From Bryobacterales bacterium (GTDB taxonomy: Bacteria > Acidobacteriota > Terriglobia > Bryobacterales > Bryobacteraceae), in the NCBI GenBank assembly GCA_003132905.1, contig PKZC01000213.1, forward strand, positions 1 to 31,981: a DNA stretch of 31,981 nt, given 5' to 3'. A model generated the notes under the pieces. The model was not told the origin of the DNA, made no database searches, and saw nothing but the letters and a program-made list of their open reading frames with translations. Position numbers and translations under genes: made by a program. Each line of letters begins with the position of its first letter. Positions within the stretch are counted from its first letter, which is position 1. Below are positions 15,107-22,860 of this stretch, one piece after another.

Positions 15107-15541
15107 ATGGATATCCATCTTTCACCCGCGGCATTAACGGCCATCCCCCGGTCCCCGGCGCCATCCTCCTCCGATAGCGCCGTTATTCCTGAAAACGAGA
15201 CGTTTCATCACGCTCTCAATACCGCCTCCGATACGCCTGAAAAAATCTCCGGCGTGGCCAAGCAATTCGAAGCGCTCATGATCGGACAAATGTTGAAATC
15301 GGCGCGCGACACCTCGGGCGGCGGCTGGCTCTCGAGCGACGACGGCCAGGACGATCAAACCGGGTCGCTCGTCATGGACATGGCCGAACAGGGTCTTTCA
15401 CAAGCCATGGCGGCTCGTGGCGGCCTTGGTATCGCCAAGATGGTGACGGCCAATCTGGCCAGAGGCCAGGCTAAAACTCCCAGCTCCGATTCTGAGACTC
15501 CGGCGTCGCCCGTGAGCCATACGGATCTGAAGCGCCGCTAA
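15107..15541 (+). CDS. flgJ: Rod-binding protein FlgJ, N-terminal domain type
   Basis: 144 residues. The rod-binding domain (about 45-110) is clear: ISGVAKQFEALMIGQMLKSA, then GSLVMDMAEQGLSQAMAARG and GLGIAKMVTANL. FlgJ in enterobacteria has an additional C-terminal peptidoglycan hydrolase domain that is absent here, so this protein can only serve as rod cap/scaffold. The transglycosylase at 1371-2108 could provide the missing activity. The Ser/Thr-rich tail overlaps the 3' end of the opposite-strand fliS by 71 bases. It starts 6 bases after flgI. Confidence 0.92.
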   Translation: MDIHLSPAALTAIPRSPAPSSSDSAVIPENETFHHALNTASDTPEKISGVAKQFEALMIGQMLKSARDTSGGGWLSSDDGQDDQTGSLVMDMAEQGLSQAMAARGGLGIAKMVTANLARGQAKTPSSDSETPASPVSHTDLKRR

Positions 15542-15986
15542 GAACGGCCTGCTGGTATTCGCTCGGAGACGCGCCCGAGGCAGCATCAGGCGCGGTGGCG
15601 GCATCCAGGACGTTGAGATTGTGCATGGCGCCGATCCACCCTTCCAGCAGCGTCTCGATCAGTTTCAAAACCTCCTGCAGCATGCTTTCCGATTTCTCGG
15701 CGTGCGCCTGAATCAACCGGCTCTGCAAGTAACCGTACAGGCCGCTGAGCGTGTCGCAATATTGCGGAGCCACATCGCGCCGCAGCGAGAAGCGCAGTTC
15801 ACCCAGTATCTCCACCGCCCGTGTAACCGCATTGCCGCGCGCCAGAATGTCGTTGGCCTGGTGCGCGGTGATCGCTTCCCGCACAGCCTGCACCGCGCCT
15901 TCATACAACATCCGCGTCAGTTCCACCGGGGTTGCCGCCGCCACGCGACTCGCAATGTACTCTTTGTGAGGATGGCTGGGTGTCAT
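15471..15986 (-). CDS. fliS: Flagellin export chaperone FliS
   Basis: 171 residues, somewhat longer than typical FliS (about 130) because of a C-terminal extension. The four-helix core is recognisable from KEYIASRVAAATPVELTRML then YEGAVQAVREAI, AVTRAVEILGELRFSLRRDV, and LYGYLQSRLIQAHAEKSESM. FliS binds the flagellin C-terminus and keeps it unpolymerised for export. It is monocistronic, convergent with flgJ and divergent from the sigma-54 regulator. A well-formed sigma-28 promoter precedes it, matching its late-gene role. Confidence 0.93.
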   Translation of the reverse strand: MTPSHPHKEYIASRVAAATPVELTRMLYEGAVQAVREAITAHQANDILARGNAVTRAVEILGELRFSLRRDVAPQYCDTLSGLYGYLQSRLIQAHAEKSESMLQEVLKLIETLLEGWIGAMHNLNVLDAATAPDAASGASPSEYQQAVLSGASDPYGSRATPESQNRSWEF

Positions 15987-16006
15987 GCTAATTCCGTCGC
16001 GCTACT

Positions 16007-16033
16007 TTATCGATCCAGCGAAGAAGTTTTTCA
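16007..16033 (-). promoter_or_regulatory. Sigma-28 (FliA) promoter of fliS
   Basis: Minus strand: TGAA (16033-16030), 15 bases, then ATCGATAAAG beginning at 16014. The arrangement is the same as at flbD-motAB and fliC. Predicted transcript start is about 14 bases before the fliS ATG. Confidence 0.75.
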
Positions 16034-16043
16034 GGTATTCTTT

Positions 16044-16076
16044 TACCCCCATTTGCGGGTAGCAGTTCTACCCGCA
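16044..16076. promoter_or_regulatory. Palindrome with alternative pairing upstream of the regulator gene
   Basis: TGCGGGTAG (16054-16062) and CTACCCGCA (16068-16076) form a perfect 9-bp stem with a 5-base loop. A third element, TACCCCC at 16044-16050, could pair with the same GCGGGTA arm instead. No T-run follows on either side, so it is more likely an operator or a leader structure than a terminator. It lies between the divergent fliS and regulator genes. Confidence 0.5.
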
Positions 16077-16194
16077 TCTGGTCCCCACATAAGAAATGCC
16101 GCGCGTATCTGTAGTCTTGTCTTTGATCCTCCGATCTTGTAAACACAAGGCTAAGTTAGATGAAGTCACCCTATTTGCGTCGGGAGCGTTCAGC

Positions 16195-17580
16195 TTGAAT
16201 ACAGTTCTTTGGATTGATGAAAGCGCTACTGGCACTCAACATGTTTACTTGAAAGGCGGCCCTGAAAAACTTCAGGTTTTGTTCGCCGCCACCTTTCCGG
16301 CTGCCTTTGAGTTGCTCAAGACGCGCCCCATTCTCGCGATCCTGGTTCATCTGCCCTTCGCGGATCTCAGTGCTTCAGACGTTCTGCGGAAGATCCACGA
16401 CCAGGGATGCAAAGTGCCCATCGTCCTGTACGAACCGGCGGGCGCTATCAGCCGGGCGTTGAATCTAACGCAAGGCGGGGCATTTCAATACGTCTCCCAC
16501 CCGGTTAAGCCCGAAGAACTTTGCGATCTGCTCTCTGTTGCCATCCGGCACCACGCCATTCAACGGGAAGCTCCACGCGAATCCAAGACCGGCGCTTCCA
16601 TTCAGCCGCCGCCGTCGCGCAATTTTCTGGTTGGCTCCAGCGGGCCGATGCGGGAAGTAGTGGAAATTATCGACTTAGTGGCGAACCGCCGGTCCACGGT
16701 CCTGATCACCGGCGAAACCGGTACGGGTAAGGAAGTGGCCGCCCGCGCGCTGCATCTTTCCAGCAGCCGGTCGGCATCCCGAATGGTGGCCGTCAACTGC
16801 GCCGCCCTTCCCGATCATCTGCTCGAAGCTGAGCTTTTCGGCCACACTAAGGGAGCCTTCACCGGCGCCATCAACGCGCGCGTTGGCCTGTTCGAACAAG
16901 CGCACCGCGGCACCATTTTCCTGGACGAAATCGGCGAGATGCCGCTGCCTCTGCAAGCCAAGCTGCTGCGCGTTCTGCAGGAACGCGAGATCCAGCGTAT
17001 CGGCAGTTCCGAGCCTCTTTCCGTGGATGTGCGCGTGATCGCCGCGTCCAACGCCAACTTGCTCGAAGCCGTCGCAAACCGCCGCTTCCGCGAGGATCTT
17101 TACTACCGTCTGAATGTCGTCGCGCTACGCATGCCGGCTCTGCGGGATCATCCTTCCGACATTCCCGAGCTCGCCGAACATTTTCTGAACAAAATTTCCG
17201 AACATGAGCCGTCGTGGAGAAAGCACCTCTCCCCGCAAGCGTTGGACATGTTCCTGAAATACGCTTGGCCCGGCAACGTGCGGCAGCTCGAACACGCGCT
17301 CGAATCCGCCTGCGCATTAAGCGGAACCCGCTCTGTTCTCTATCCGGGCGATTTCGATCTTCCCGCCGAAGTCCACCCCTCGGAATTCGGCTCCTTGTCT
17401 TCACTCGACGTCCCGGAAAGTGGAATCAACTTTGAAGAATTGATGACCGGCATCGAGCGCCGGCTGCTGGAACGCGCACTGGCGAAATCGGGTGGCAACA
17501 AGGCCCGCGCCGCGAGCATGCTTCATATGAAGCGGACCACATTGCTGTCCAAATTCAAGTCGCTGGAAGTGTGCGCCTAG
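16195..17580 (+). CDS. Sigma-54-dependent flagellar regulator (FlrC/FleQ-type)
   Basis: 461 residues from a TTG at 16195 that has GGGAG 8 bases upstream; the frame is open to an ATG at 16096, but that extension looks non-coding. Domains in order: a receiver-like domain (about 1-120), an AAA+ sigma-54 activation domain (about 140-370) with Walker A GETGTGKE (near 173), the sigma-54 contact loop GAFTGA (near 220) and Walker B TIFLDEIGEM (near 240), and a Fis-type HTH (KSGGNKARAASMLHMKRTTL). The receiver lacks the phosphoacceptor Asp (AILVHLP where LLDLxLP is usual) and the conserved Lys (YVSHPVKPEEL for YLxKP), so phosphorylation is unlikely. It is probably the activator of the fliK and flgF promoters. 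It is co-directional with flhA, 6 bases away. Confidence 0.9.
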   Translation: MNTVLWIDESATGTQHVYLKGGPEKLQVLFAATFPAAFELLKTRPILAILVHLPFADLSASDVLRKIHDQGCKVPIVLYEPAGAISRALNLTQGGAFQYVSHPVKPEELCDLLSVAIRHHAIQREAPRESKTGASIQPPPSRNFLVGSSGPMREVVEIIDLVANRRSTVLITGETGTGKEVAARALHLSSSRSASRMVAVNCAALPDHLLEAELFGHTKGAFTGAINARVGLFEQAHRGTIFLDEIGEMPLPLQAKLLRVLQEREIQRIGSSEPLSVDVRVIAASNANLLEAVANRRFREDLYYRLNVVALRMPALRDHPSDIPELAEHFLNKISEHEPSWRKHLSPQALDMFLKYAWPGNVRQLEHALESACALSGTRSVLYPGDFDLPAEVHPSEFGSLSSLDVPESGINFEELMTGIERRLLERALAKSGGNKARAASMLHMKRTTLLSKFKSLEVCA

Positions 17581-17586
17581 TAGTCC

Positions 17587-19686
17587 ATGGCTCAAGCACG
17601 TGCCATGAGTACTTCGGCGCCCGCGGCCACTCCCGCAGGCCCCGCCAAGCTTGCGGCGGTCGGGCTCTCGAGCATTGGTGAACTCGCCGTCCCTGTCGCG
17701 GTATTGCTGATCGTCATCGCGCTCATCACTCCGCTGCCCAGCTTCATGCTGGATATCCTCATCGTGCTCGATCTCATGATGTCCGTCATCGTGATGATGG
17801 TGGCCATGTACATCGGGCGGCCAGTGGAATTCAGCGTCTTCCCCACCGTGCTGTTGCTGTTGACGCTGTTCCGTCTGGCATTAAACGTCTCTTCATCGCG
17901 TCTGATTCTGCTAAACGGAAACACCGGAACCTCCGCGGCCGGCCACGTCATCGAGGCCTTCGGCAGCTTCGTAGTGGGCGGCAATTACATCATCGGCGCC
18001 GTGATTTTCTGCGTTCTCATCGCCATTCAATACGTCGTCATCAACCACGGTTCGGTGCGTATTTCCGAAGTCACCGCGCGCTTCACCTTGGATGCCCTGC
18101 CCGGCAAGCAGATGTCGATCGATGCCGATCTGAACGGTGGCTTGATCGATGAAACCGAGGCTCGCCGCCGCCGCCGCGATTTGAGCAGTGAAGCTGAGTT
18201 TTACGGCGCCATGGACGGCGCTTCCCGCTTCACCCAGCGCGACGCCATCGCGAGCATCATTATCACCGGCGTGAATATCGTGGCCGGCTTTCTGATCGGC
18301 GTCCTGCAACACAACATGGACCTCGGCCACGCGCTCCAAACCTACACTGTTCTCACTATCGGGGACGGCTTGGTGACAGTGATTCCAGCCCTGATGATCT
18401 CCATCTCCGGAGGTTTGATTGTCACGCGCGCCAGTTCCGACTCCAAGCTCGGCGCTCTGTTCCAGGCTCAGATATTCAGTAAGTCGGAACCGCTTCTGCT
18501 CGCCAGCGGCGTGTTAGTCGCACTTTCCTTATTCCCCGGAATGCCTACCATCCCGTTCCTGGCTTTGGGCAGCGGATTGGCCGCAATCGGGTGGCGTCTG
18601 CGTCGGAAAAACGACGCTGCCGTCAAAACCTCGACGGATAGCGCCGACAAACCGGCCAAGGAAAATGTGGAAGCGCTCCTCCAAGTGGACCCTCTGACAG
18701 TGGAAGTCGGCCTCGGACTGGTCAAGCTAGTCGAGGGCGGAGCCAACTCCCGGCTCTTGCAAAGAATCGCGGGCATTCGTAAGAACCTCGCATCGCAGTT
18801 GGGTTACTATCTGCCACCTGTCAAGGTTAACGACAACATGTCCCTGCGCGCCCGAGAGTATACGCTGCTCATCAAAGGCGTTGAGATGGGACGCTTCGAA
18901 ATGCCCGCCGGTCAGGAGTTGGCGATCCCGAGCGCGGGTGTGGATGGCGCCATGGAAGGCAAGCCCACCAAGGATCCGGCCTTCAATCTAGCGGCTCTCT
19001 GGATTCCCTCCGAACGTGCCGCCCTCGCTCGCACCAAGGGTTACACCGTCGTTGACGACGTCAGCGTTATGGGCACTCATCTCTCCGAAGTAGTCCGCCG
19101 CCACGCCCATGAACTCTTCAGCCGCCAGGACAGCAAAAACTTCTGCGACCGTGTGGCGCAAGGCAATCCGAAAGTCGTCGAGGATTTGGTTCCAAAAATG
19201 CTATCTCTTTCTGTGATCCAACGAGTGCTCCAGAATCTCTTGCGAGAGCGGGTGCCTATCCGCGACTCGGTCACGATCTTGGAGGCTCTCAGCGAAGGAG
19301 CGCAGATGACGAAGAACCCGGTGTTGCTCACTGAATACGTGCGGCAGGCCATTCGCCGGGCCATCGTCAGCTCGCACACCACGCCGCAGGGCGAATTGGC
19401 CGCCTACATGGTGGAGCCCTCGGCCGAGCACGCCGTGGAAGCAGCGGTGGAGCACAGCGAGCACAACAGCGTGCTAGGCCTGGCGCCGCAATCAGCTCGC
19501 GATCTGGTGGGCCGCATCACACGCAAACTGGAGCGTCCGGATTCTTCGGCCGTGGTTCTGGTGAACCCATCCATTCGCTACTTCATCAAGCAGTTGCTCG
19601 AAACCGCCTTCCCGGACGTGACGGTTCTTTCGCATAGCGAAATTCCCCCGGAAATCAAGGTGAAATCGCTCGGTTGGGTCGGGTAG
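17587..19686 (+). CDS. flhA: Flagellar export gate protein FlhA
   Basis: 699 residues, family length. FlhA forms the nonameric export gate ring whose cytoplasmic domain docks substrate-chaperone complexes. About eight membrane helices occupy residues 25-320. The FHIPEP signature region is present: RPVEFSVFPTVLLLLTLFRL, ALNVSSSRLIL, then ARFTLDALPGKQMSIDADLN and GLIDETEARRRRRDL. The cytoplasmic domain (about 350-699) includes LLQRIAGIRKNLASQLGYYL, PPVKVNDNMSLRAREYTLLI and SVIQRVLQNLLRERVPIRDS. It follows the regulator gene and precedes flhF by 3 bases. The second Met (residue 7) is an alternative start. Confidence 0.98.
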   Translation: MAQARAMSTSAPAATPAGPAKLAAVGLSSIGELAVPVAVLLIVIALITPLPSFMLDILIVLDLMMSVIVMMVAMYIGRPVEFSVFPTVLLLLTLFRLALNVSSSRLILLNGNTGTSAAGHVIEAFGSFVVGGNYIIGAVIFCVLIAIQYVVINHGSVRISEVTARFTLDALPGKQMSIDADLNGGLIDETEARRRRRDLSSEAEFYGAMDGASRFTQRDAIASIIITGVNIVAGFLIGVLQHNMDLGHALQTYTVLTIGDGLVTVIPALMISISGGLIVTRASSDSKLGALFQAQIFSKSEPLLLASGVLVALSLFPGMPTIPFLALGSGLAAIGWRLRRKNDAAVKTSTDSADKPAKENVEALLQVDPLTVEVGLGLVKLVEGGANSRLLQRIAGIRKNLASQLGYYLPPVKVNDNMSLRAREYTLLIKGVEMGRFEMPAGQELAIPSAGVDGAMEGKPTKDPAFNLAALWIPSERAALARTKGYTVVDDVSVMGTHLSEVVRRHAHELFSRQDSKNFCDRVAQGNPKVVEDLVPKMLSLSVIQRVLQNLLRERVPIRDSVTILEALSEGAQMTKNPVLLTEYVRQAIRRAIVSSHTTPQGELAAYMVEPSAEHAVEAAVEHSEHNSVLGLAPQSARDLVGRITRKLERPDSSAVVLVNPSIRYFIKQLLETAFPDVTVLSHSEIPPEIKVKSLGWVG

Positions 19687-19689
19687 ACA

Positions 19690-20844
19690 ATGACGGAACA
19701 AGCAAGCTCGTCCATGAAAATCAAATCTTACTTCGCCGATTCGGTGGAGCAGGCCATCCAGGAAGCTCGTCAGGAACTGGGCAACGACGCCATGCTGATC
19801 ACTTCGCGGCGTTCTTCGGCGGAGACACGCAGCCTGGGCGCCTACGAAGTGGTGTTCGGCCTCAACGCTCCCGCCGTTCGCCAGCGTCCCGTGGCTGCCC
19901 GCCCGGCCGACTTATCCAGCGAGTTACAGAACCTGCGCTCGCAATTACAGGAAATCAAGAGCGCCTTACAGGGGCCGCGTGGCGCCGAGTCACTATCTTC
20001 GGACGCCGAGCAGCTTTTTGACGAGTTGGTCTCGGGCGATCTGGCACGTAACATTGCGCAGGAAATCGTTTCGTCCGCGGTGCGTTTGCGCGACCAGCTT
20101 TCCGCCGGTCAGCCTTCGCCTCATCCTCTCCGGGATTATGCCGCGGAGCTAATCTCGAAGAAACTTCGATTTGCCGCGCCGTTCCGTCCGTTCGCGCGCA
20201 ACGACGGCTCGCCGAATCCAGCCTCGTCCGAAACCGCTTCCGTAGTCGTCTTTGCGGGGCCCGCCGGAGCGGGCAAAACCACCACGCTGATCAAAATCGC
20301 GATTCGCGAATGCCTGGCTCAAAGGCAGCCCGTCCGTATTCTCTCGTTAGATCCCTACCGTGTCGCCGCTCACGAAAAGTTGCGCAGCTTCGCCGCCATC
20401 ATTGGCGTTGGATTCACTGCCCTCAATTCCGTCCAGGAGTTTTTGGGCCTCGCCGAAGAGTCTCGCAATAAGAGCGTGGTGCTGGTGGATACGCCCGGCT
20501 ATAGTCCCTCAGAACTCGACGGCGCGGCGGAAATCGCAACCTGCTTCGCGCGCCTTCCCAATAAACAAGTTCACTTGGTATTACCGGCGTCGATGAAGCG
20601 TGCCGACCTGTCGCGGACCATCCGCAACTATGCGCCGTTTCAACCCGATTATCTGTTGTTCACCAAACTCGATGAGACCGAGTCGCAGGGCGCCATTCTC
20701 TCGGCCGCGCTCGAAGCCGACAAGCCGCTGTCCTATTTTTCCAACGGCCAGAACATTCCCGAAGATCTCGAGCCCGCGCATGCTCGCGTATTACTGGCGT
20801 CGGTTTTCCGGCGGGAAATAGCGGAGGCCGTGTCGGCGGCATAG
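19690..20844 (+). CDS. flhF: SRP-family GTPase FlhF
   Basis: 384 residues. The N-terminus KIKSYFADSVEQAIQEARQE then LGNDAMLITSRRS is the FlhF N-domain signature. The GTPase domain has G1 GPAGAGKTTT (about 190-199), LSLDPYRVAAHEKLRSFA, G3 DTPGY (near 266) and G4 TKLDE (near 324). FlhF places the flagellar base at its site, usually a pole. Its usual regulator FlhG (a MinD-type ATPase) normally follows it; here fliA begins immediately after the flhF stop codon. A second Met at residue 9 is an alternative start. Confidence 0.97.
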   Translation: MTEQASSSMKIKSYFADSVEQAIQEARQELGNDAMLITSRRSSAETRSLGAYEVVFGLNAPAVRQRPVAARPADLSSELQNLRSQLQEIKSALQGPRGAESLSSDAEQLFDELVSGDLARNIAQEIVSSAVRLRDQLSAGQPSPHPLRDYAAELISKKLRFAAPFRPFARNDGSPNPASSETASVVVFAGPAGAGKTTTLIKIAIRECLAQRQPVRILSLDPYRVAAHEKLRSFAAIIGVGFTALNSVQEFLGLAEESRNKSVVLVDTPGYSPSELDGAAEIATCFARLPNKQVHLVLPASMKRADLSRTIRNYAPFQPDYLLFTKLDETESQGAILSAALEADKPLSYFSNGQNIPEDLEPAHARVLLASVFRREIAEAVSAA

Positions 20845-21624
20845 ATGGCTTCGAATCTGTTAGCGAACGCGGCGGCGTTTTATACCCCTACCCCGGCGAT
20901 TGATACCGCCGAGCGGGACCGCTTGATCCTGGAGAATCTTCCGCACGTGCGCTGGGTGGCGATGCGCATTCACGAGAAGATCGGCGGCGCGGTCGGCCTG
21001 GAAGATCTCGTCTCCTGCGGCGTCATTGGGCTGATTAACGCCGTCGATAGCTACGATCCCAAGTTCAACGTCAAACTGAAGACTTACGCCGAGCATCGTA
21101 TTCGCGGTGCGATTCTCGATAGCATTCGCGGCCTGGATGGCATCCCAGTCCACAAGCGCAAACGGTTGAAGGACGTGGAAGCGGCCATCGCCAGCGCCGA
21201 GCAACGCCTGCAGCGTGTGCCCAGTGAAGAAGAAATTGCCGCCGAGATGAACATCCCTCTGGCCGAATACCAGGAACTGCTGGCCGAGCTGCGCGGAGTC
21301 AGCCTGGGCAGCCTGGATGAAATCGCCGACGGCTTCTCAGAAAGCAAACTGCTTCGCTACGTCGCCCACGATGAAGAAACCCTGCCCACCAGAATCCTGG
21401 AACGGGCCGAGCTCGAAAAGCTTTTGGCGGAAGCAGTGAACAAGATGCCGCGCCTGGAACGAACGATCCTCACGCTGTACTTCAAGGAAGAGCAGAACCT
21501 GCACGAGATCGCAGAGATCCTGGGCATCCATACCACGCGGGTCTGCCAGCTCAAATCGCAGGCCGTGCTGCGCCTGCGCGCGTACGTCGTCAAGAAATGG
21601 CCATCCACTCGAGGGATTCTATAA
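20845..21624 (+). CDS. fliA: Flagellar sigma factor FliA (sigma-28)
   Basis: 259 residues. Region 2 is seen as LPHVRWVAMRIHEKIGGAVG, then LEDLVSCGVIGLINAVDSYD and KTYAEHRIRGAILDSIRGLD. Region 3 has VPSEEEIAAEMNIPLAEYQE, and region 4 has MPRLERTILTLYFKEEQNLH with the HTH EIAEILGIHTTRVCQLKSQA. This is the FliA/WhiG class, which reads late flagellar promoters. Its ATG directly follows the flhF TAG, and fliN starts directly after its own TAA. Its antagonist FlgM is encoded about 900 bases downstream, and at least four matching promoters are visible in the window. Confidence 0.97.
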   Translation: MASNLLANAAAFYTPTPAIDTAERDRLILENLPHVRWVAMRIHEKIGGAVGLEDLVSCGVIGLINAVDSYDPKFNVKLKTYAEHRIRGAILDSIRGLDGIPVHKRKRLKDVEAAIASAEQRLQRVPSEEEIAAEMNIPLAEYQELLAELRGVSLGSLDEIADGFSESKLLRYVAHDEETLPTRILERAELEKLLAEAVNKMPRLERTILTLYFKEEQNLHEIAEILGIHTTRVCQLKSQAVLRLRAYVVKKWPSTRGIL

Positions 21625-22014
21625 ATGCCCGACCAGGAAACCACCACCCCATCCCCATTGGCCGCAACCGAAGAGCAAGCACAGGAAACTGTTTCGGCAA
21701 CGCTGCCCTCTAACGGCACTTCGCAAGCCGCGCCTTTACTGATGGGCGTGAAGTTGCCCATTCGCGTTCTGCTCGGACGCACCCAGCTTTCCCTTCGCGA
21801 CATTGCCCAGCTTGGCAGCGGCGCCGTAGTGGAATTGGATTGCTCGCCGGACGACCCGGTAGAGATCATGGTCAACGGGCGGGTTATCGCGCATGGCGAA
21901 GTTGTGGTCGTGTCGGGTAACTACGGCGTGCGCATTACGAAAATCGGTTCGCGCTCAGAAGACCAGGACTACACGGTTTCGGACTTGTTCAACCTCTCCC
22001 ACATGCTAAGGTAA
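21625..22014 (+). CDS. fliN: Flagellar motor switch protein FliN
   Basis: 129 residues. A variable Thr/Ala-rich N-terminus (about 1-40) precedes a canonical FliN/SpoA domain: GVKLPIRVLLGRTQLSLRDI, AQLGSGAVVELDCSPDDPVE, then IMVNGRVIAHGEVVVVSGNY and GVRITKIGS. FliN forms the base of the C-ring and takes part in rotor switching and export. It abuts fliA (TAA then ATG). It is closer to textbook FliN than the 91-residue paralogue at 6123-6398. fliM is not adjacent but at 28565 on the other strand. Confidence 0.95.
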   Translation: MPDQETTTPSPLAATEEQAQETVSATLPSNGTSQAAPLLMGVKLPIRVLLGRTQLSLRDIAQLGSGAVVELDCSPDDPVEIMVNGRVIAHGEVVVVSGNYGVRITKIGSRSEDQDYTVSDLFNLSHMLR

Positions 22015-22019
22015 CGAAA

Positions 22020-22472
22020 ATGTTTTTGACCCTCCTCCCCTATTTGACCGTAATTGCTAATCTGGCCCTGGTCCTGGTGATCCTGCTGGGAGTGAACCAG
22101 CGCGTTGGCCAGCTTCGTGCCCGCGCGGGCAAGCAGGATAAGACGCTGCAAACGGAAACCGCGCGCCTGGCAGCGGAAATCGCCGAATTGAAGGGTCAGA
22201 TCCTGGAACTCGAACAGACCAGCACTACCATTGCCTCTAGCGTACCGTCGTCCGTCCCCGCGTCCGCCACCGGAAATAGCGTAAACAACACGCTGCGCAG
22301 CAAAGTGCTGAAAATGCATCGCCTGGGCCAGTCTCCCGACCGTATTGCCGGAGCCCTGCGCGTCCCCAAAGGCGAAGTGGACCTGCTGGTGAAGGTTCAC
22401 AAAATCGTCATGCGCCCCTATGAAGAGGTTGTACTGGCGCCAATGGGGGAAGAGATTGCTGAAAAAGCTTAA
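22020..22472 (+). CDS. Membrane-anchored coiled-coil protein with HTH-like C-terminus
   Basis: 150 residues. One N-terminal membrane helix (LLPYLTVIANLALVLVILLG) is followed by a predicted coiled coil (about 28-65, rich in Arg/Glu/Leu/Gln), a Ser/Thr/Ala linker (about 66-90), and a C-terminal helical segment resembling a helix-turn-helix: VLKMHRLGQSPDRIAGALRV, then PKGEVDLLVKVHKIV. Small proteins of this layout (DUF2802/DUF6115-like) are known next to flagellar genes in several phyla, but their function is not established. It starts 5 bases after fliN and its stop codon overlaps the -35 of the flgM promoter. Confidence 0.8.
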   Translation: MFLTLLPYLTVIANLALVLVILLGVNQRVGQLRARAGKQDKTLQTETARLAAEIAELKGQILELEQTSTTIASSVPSSVPASATGNSVNNTLRSKVLKMHRLGQSPDRIAGALRVPKGEVDLLVKVHKIVMRPYEEVVLAPMGEEIAEKA

Positions 22473-22496
22473 ATGTGATTCCGGATGCTGCGATAA
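22470..22496 (+). promoter_or_regulatory. Sigma-28 (FliA) promoter of flgM
   Basis: TAAA at 22470-22473, 15 bases, then TGCGATAAAGG from 22489. The TAAA overlaps the TAA stop of the preceding gene. The predicted start is about 33 bases before the flgM ATG. It would place flgM-flgN-flgK-flgL under FliA, giving the usual FlgM feedback. Confidence 0.7.
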
Positions 22497-22535
22497 AGGA
22501 ATGCTGCGCCTAGACAGCAACGAAATGAGGAAGCG

Positions 22536-22841
22536 ATGATTATCAACAATAACGAAAGCCCCGACGTTTCCCGCCTGAATCTCGACCAGACCCAGCAATC
22601 CGCTCGCACCGCCAGCGCCGGCGCTTCTAAATCCACCTCCGCCACCGACAACTCGCCAGGGGATGATTCTATCTCGCTCTCTAACTCTCCGAACCTCGTT
22701 CAACAGGCGCTCGCTTCGTCATCTTCGGCGCGCTCGGCCCGCGTGCAGGAACTCAAAGCGCTGGTGCAAAGCAATCAATATCAGCCGGATGCCCAGGCCG
22801 TCAGCGTCGCGTTGATCAACGCGCATCTAACGGGAGCTTAA
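22536..22841 (+). CDS. flgM: Anti-sigma-28 factor FlgM
   Basis: 101 residues. The N-terminal half is Ser/Thr/Ala-rich and disordered, as in FlgM. The C-terminal sigma-binding region matches the family: DDSISLSNSPNLVQQALASS, then ARSARVQELKALVQSNQYQP and DAQAVSVALINAHL. FlgM holds FliA inactive until it is exported through the finished hook. GAGGAAG lies upstream of the ATG. It is followed after 19 bases by flgN. Confidence 0.92.
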   Translation: MIINNNESPDVSRLNLDQTQQSARTASAGASKSTSATDNSPGDDSISLSNSPNLVQQALASSSSARSARVQELKALVQSNQYQPDAQAVSVALINAHLTGA

Positions 22842-22860
22842 ACCGCCGCCCAGACCCCGT

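Noticed and set aside
16096..16194. N-terminal extension of the sigma-54 regulator from the ATG at 16096
   Set aside because: The 33 added residues do not resemble a receiver start, while the TTG at 16195 has a GGGAG site at correct spacing and leads straight into the receiver-like fold.
20042..20057. TGGCAC...TTGC sigma-54-like sequence inside flhF
   Set aside because: The spacing is one base too long (GG-N11-GC), and it lies within coding sequence with no gene start downstream.
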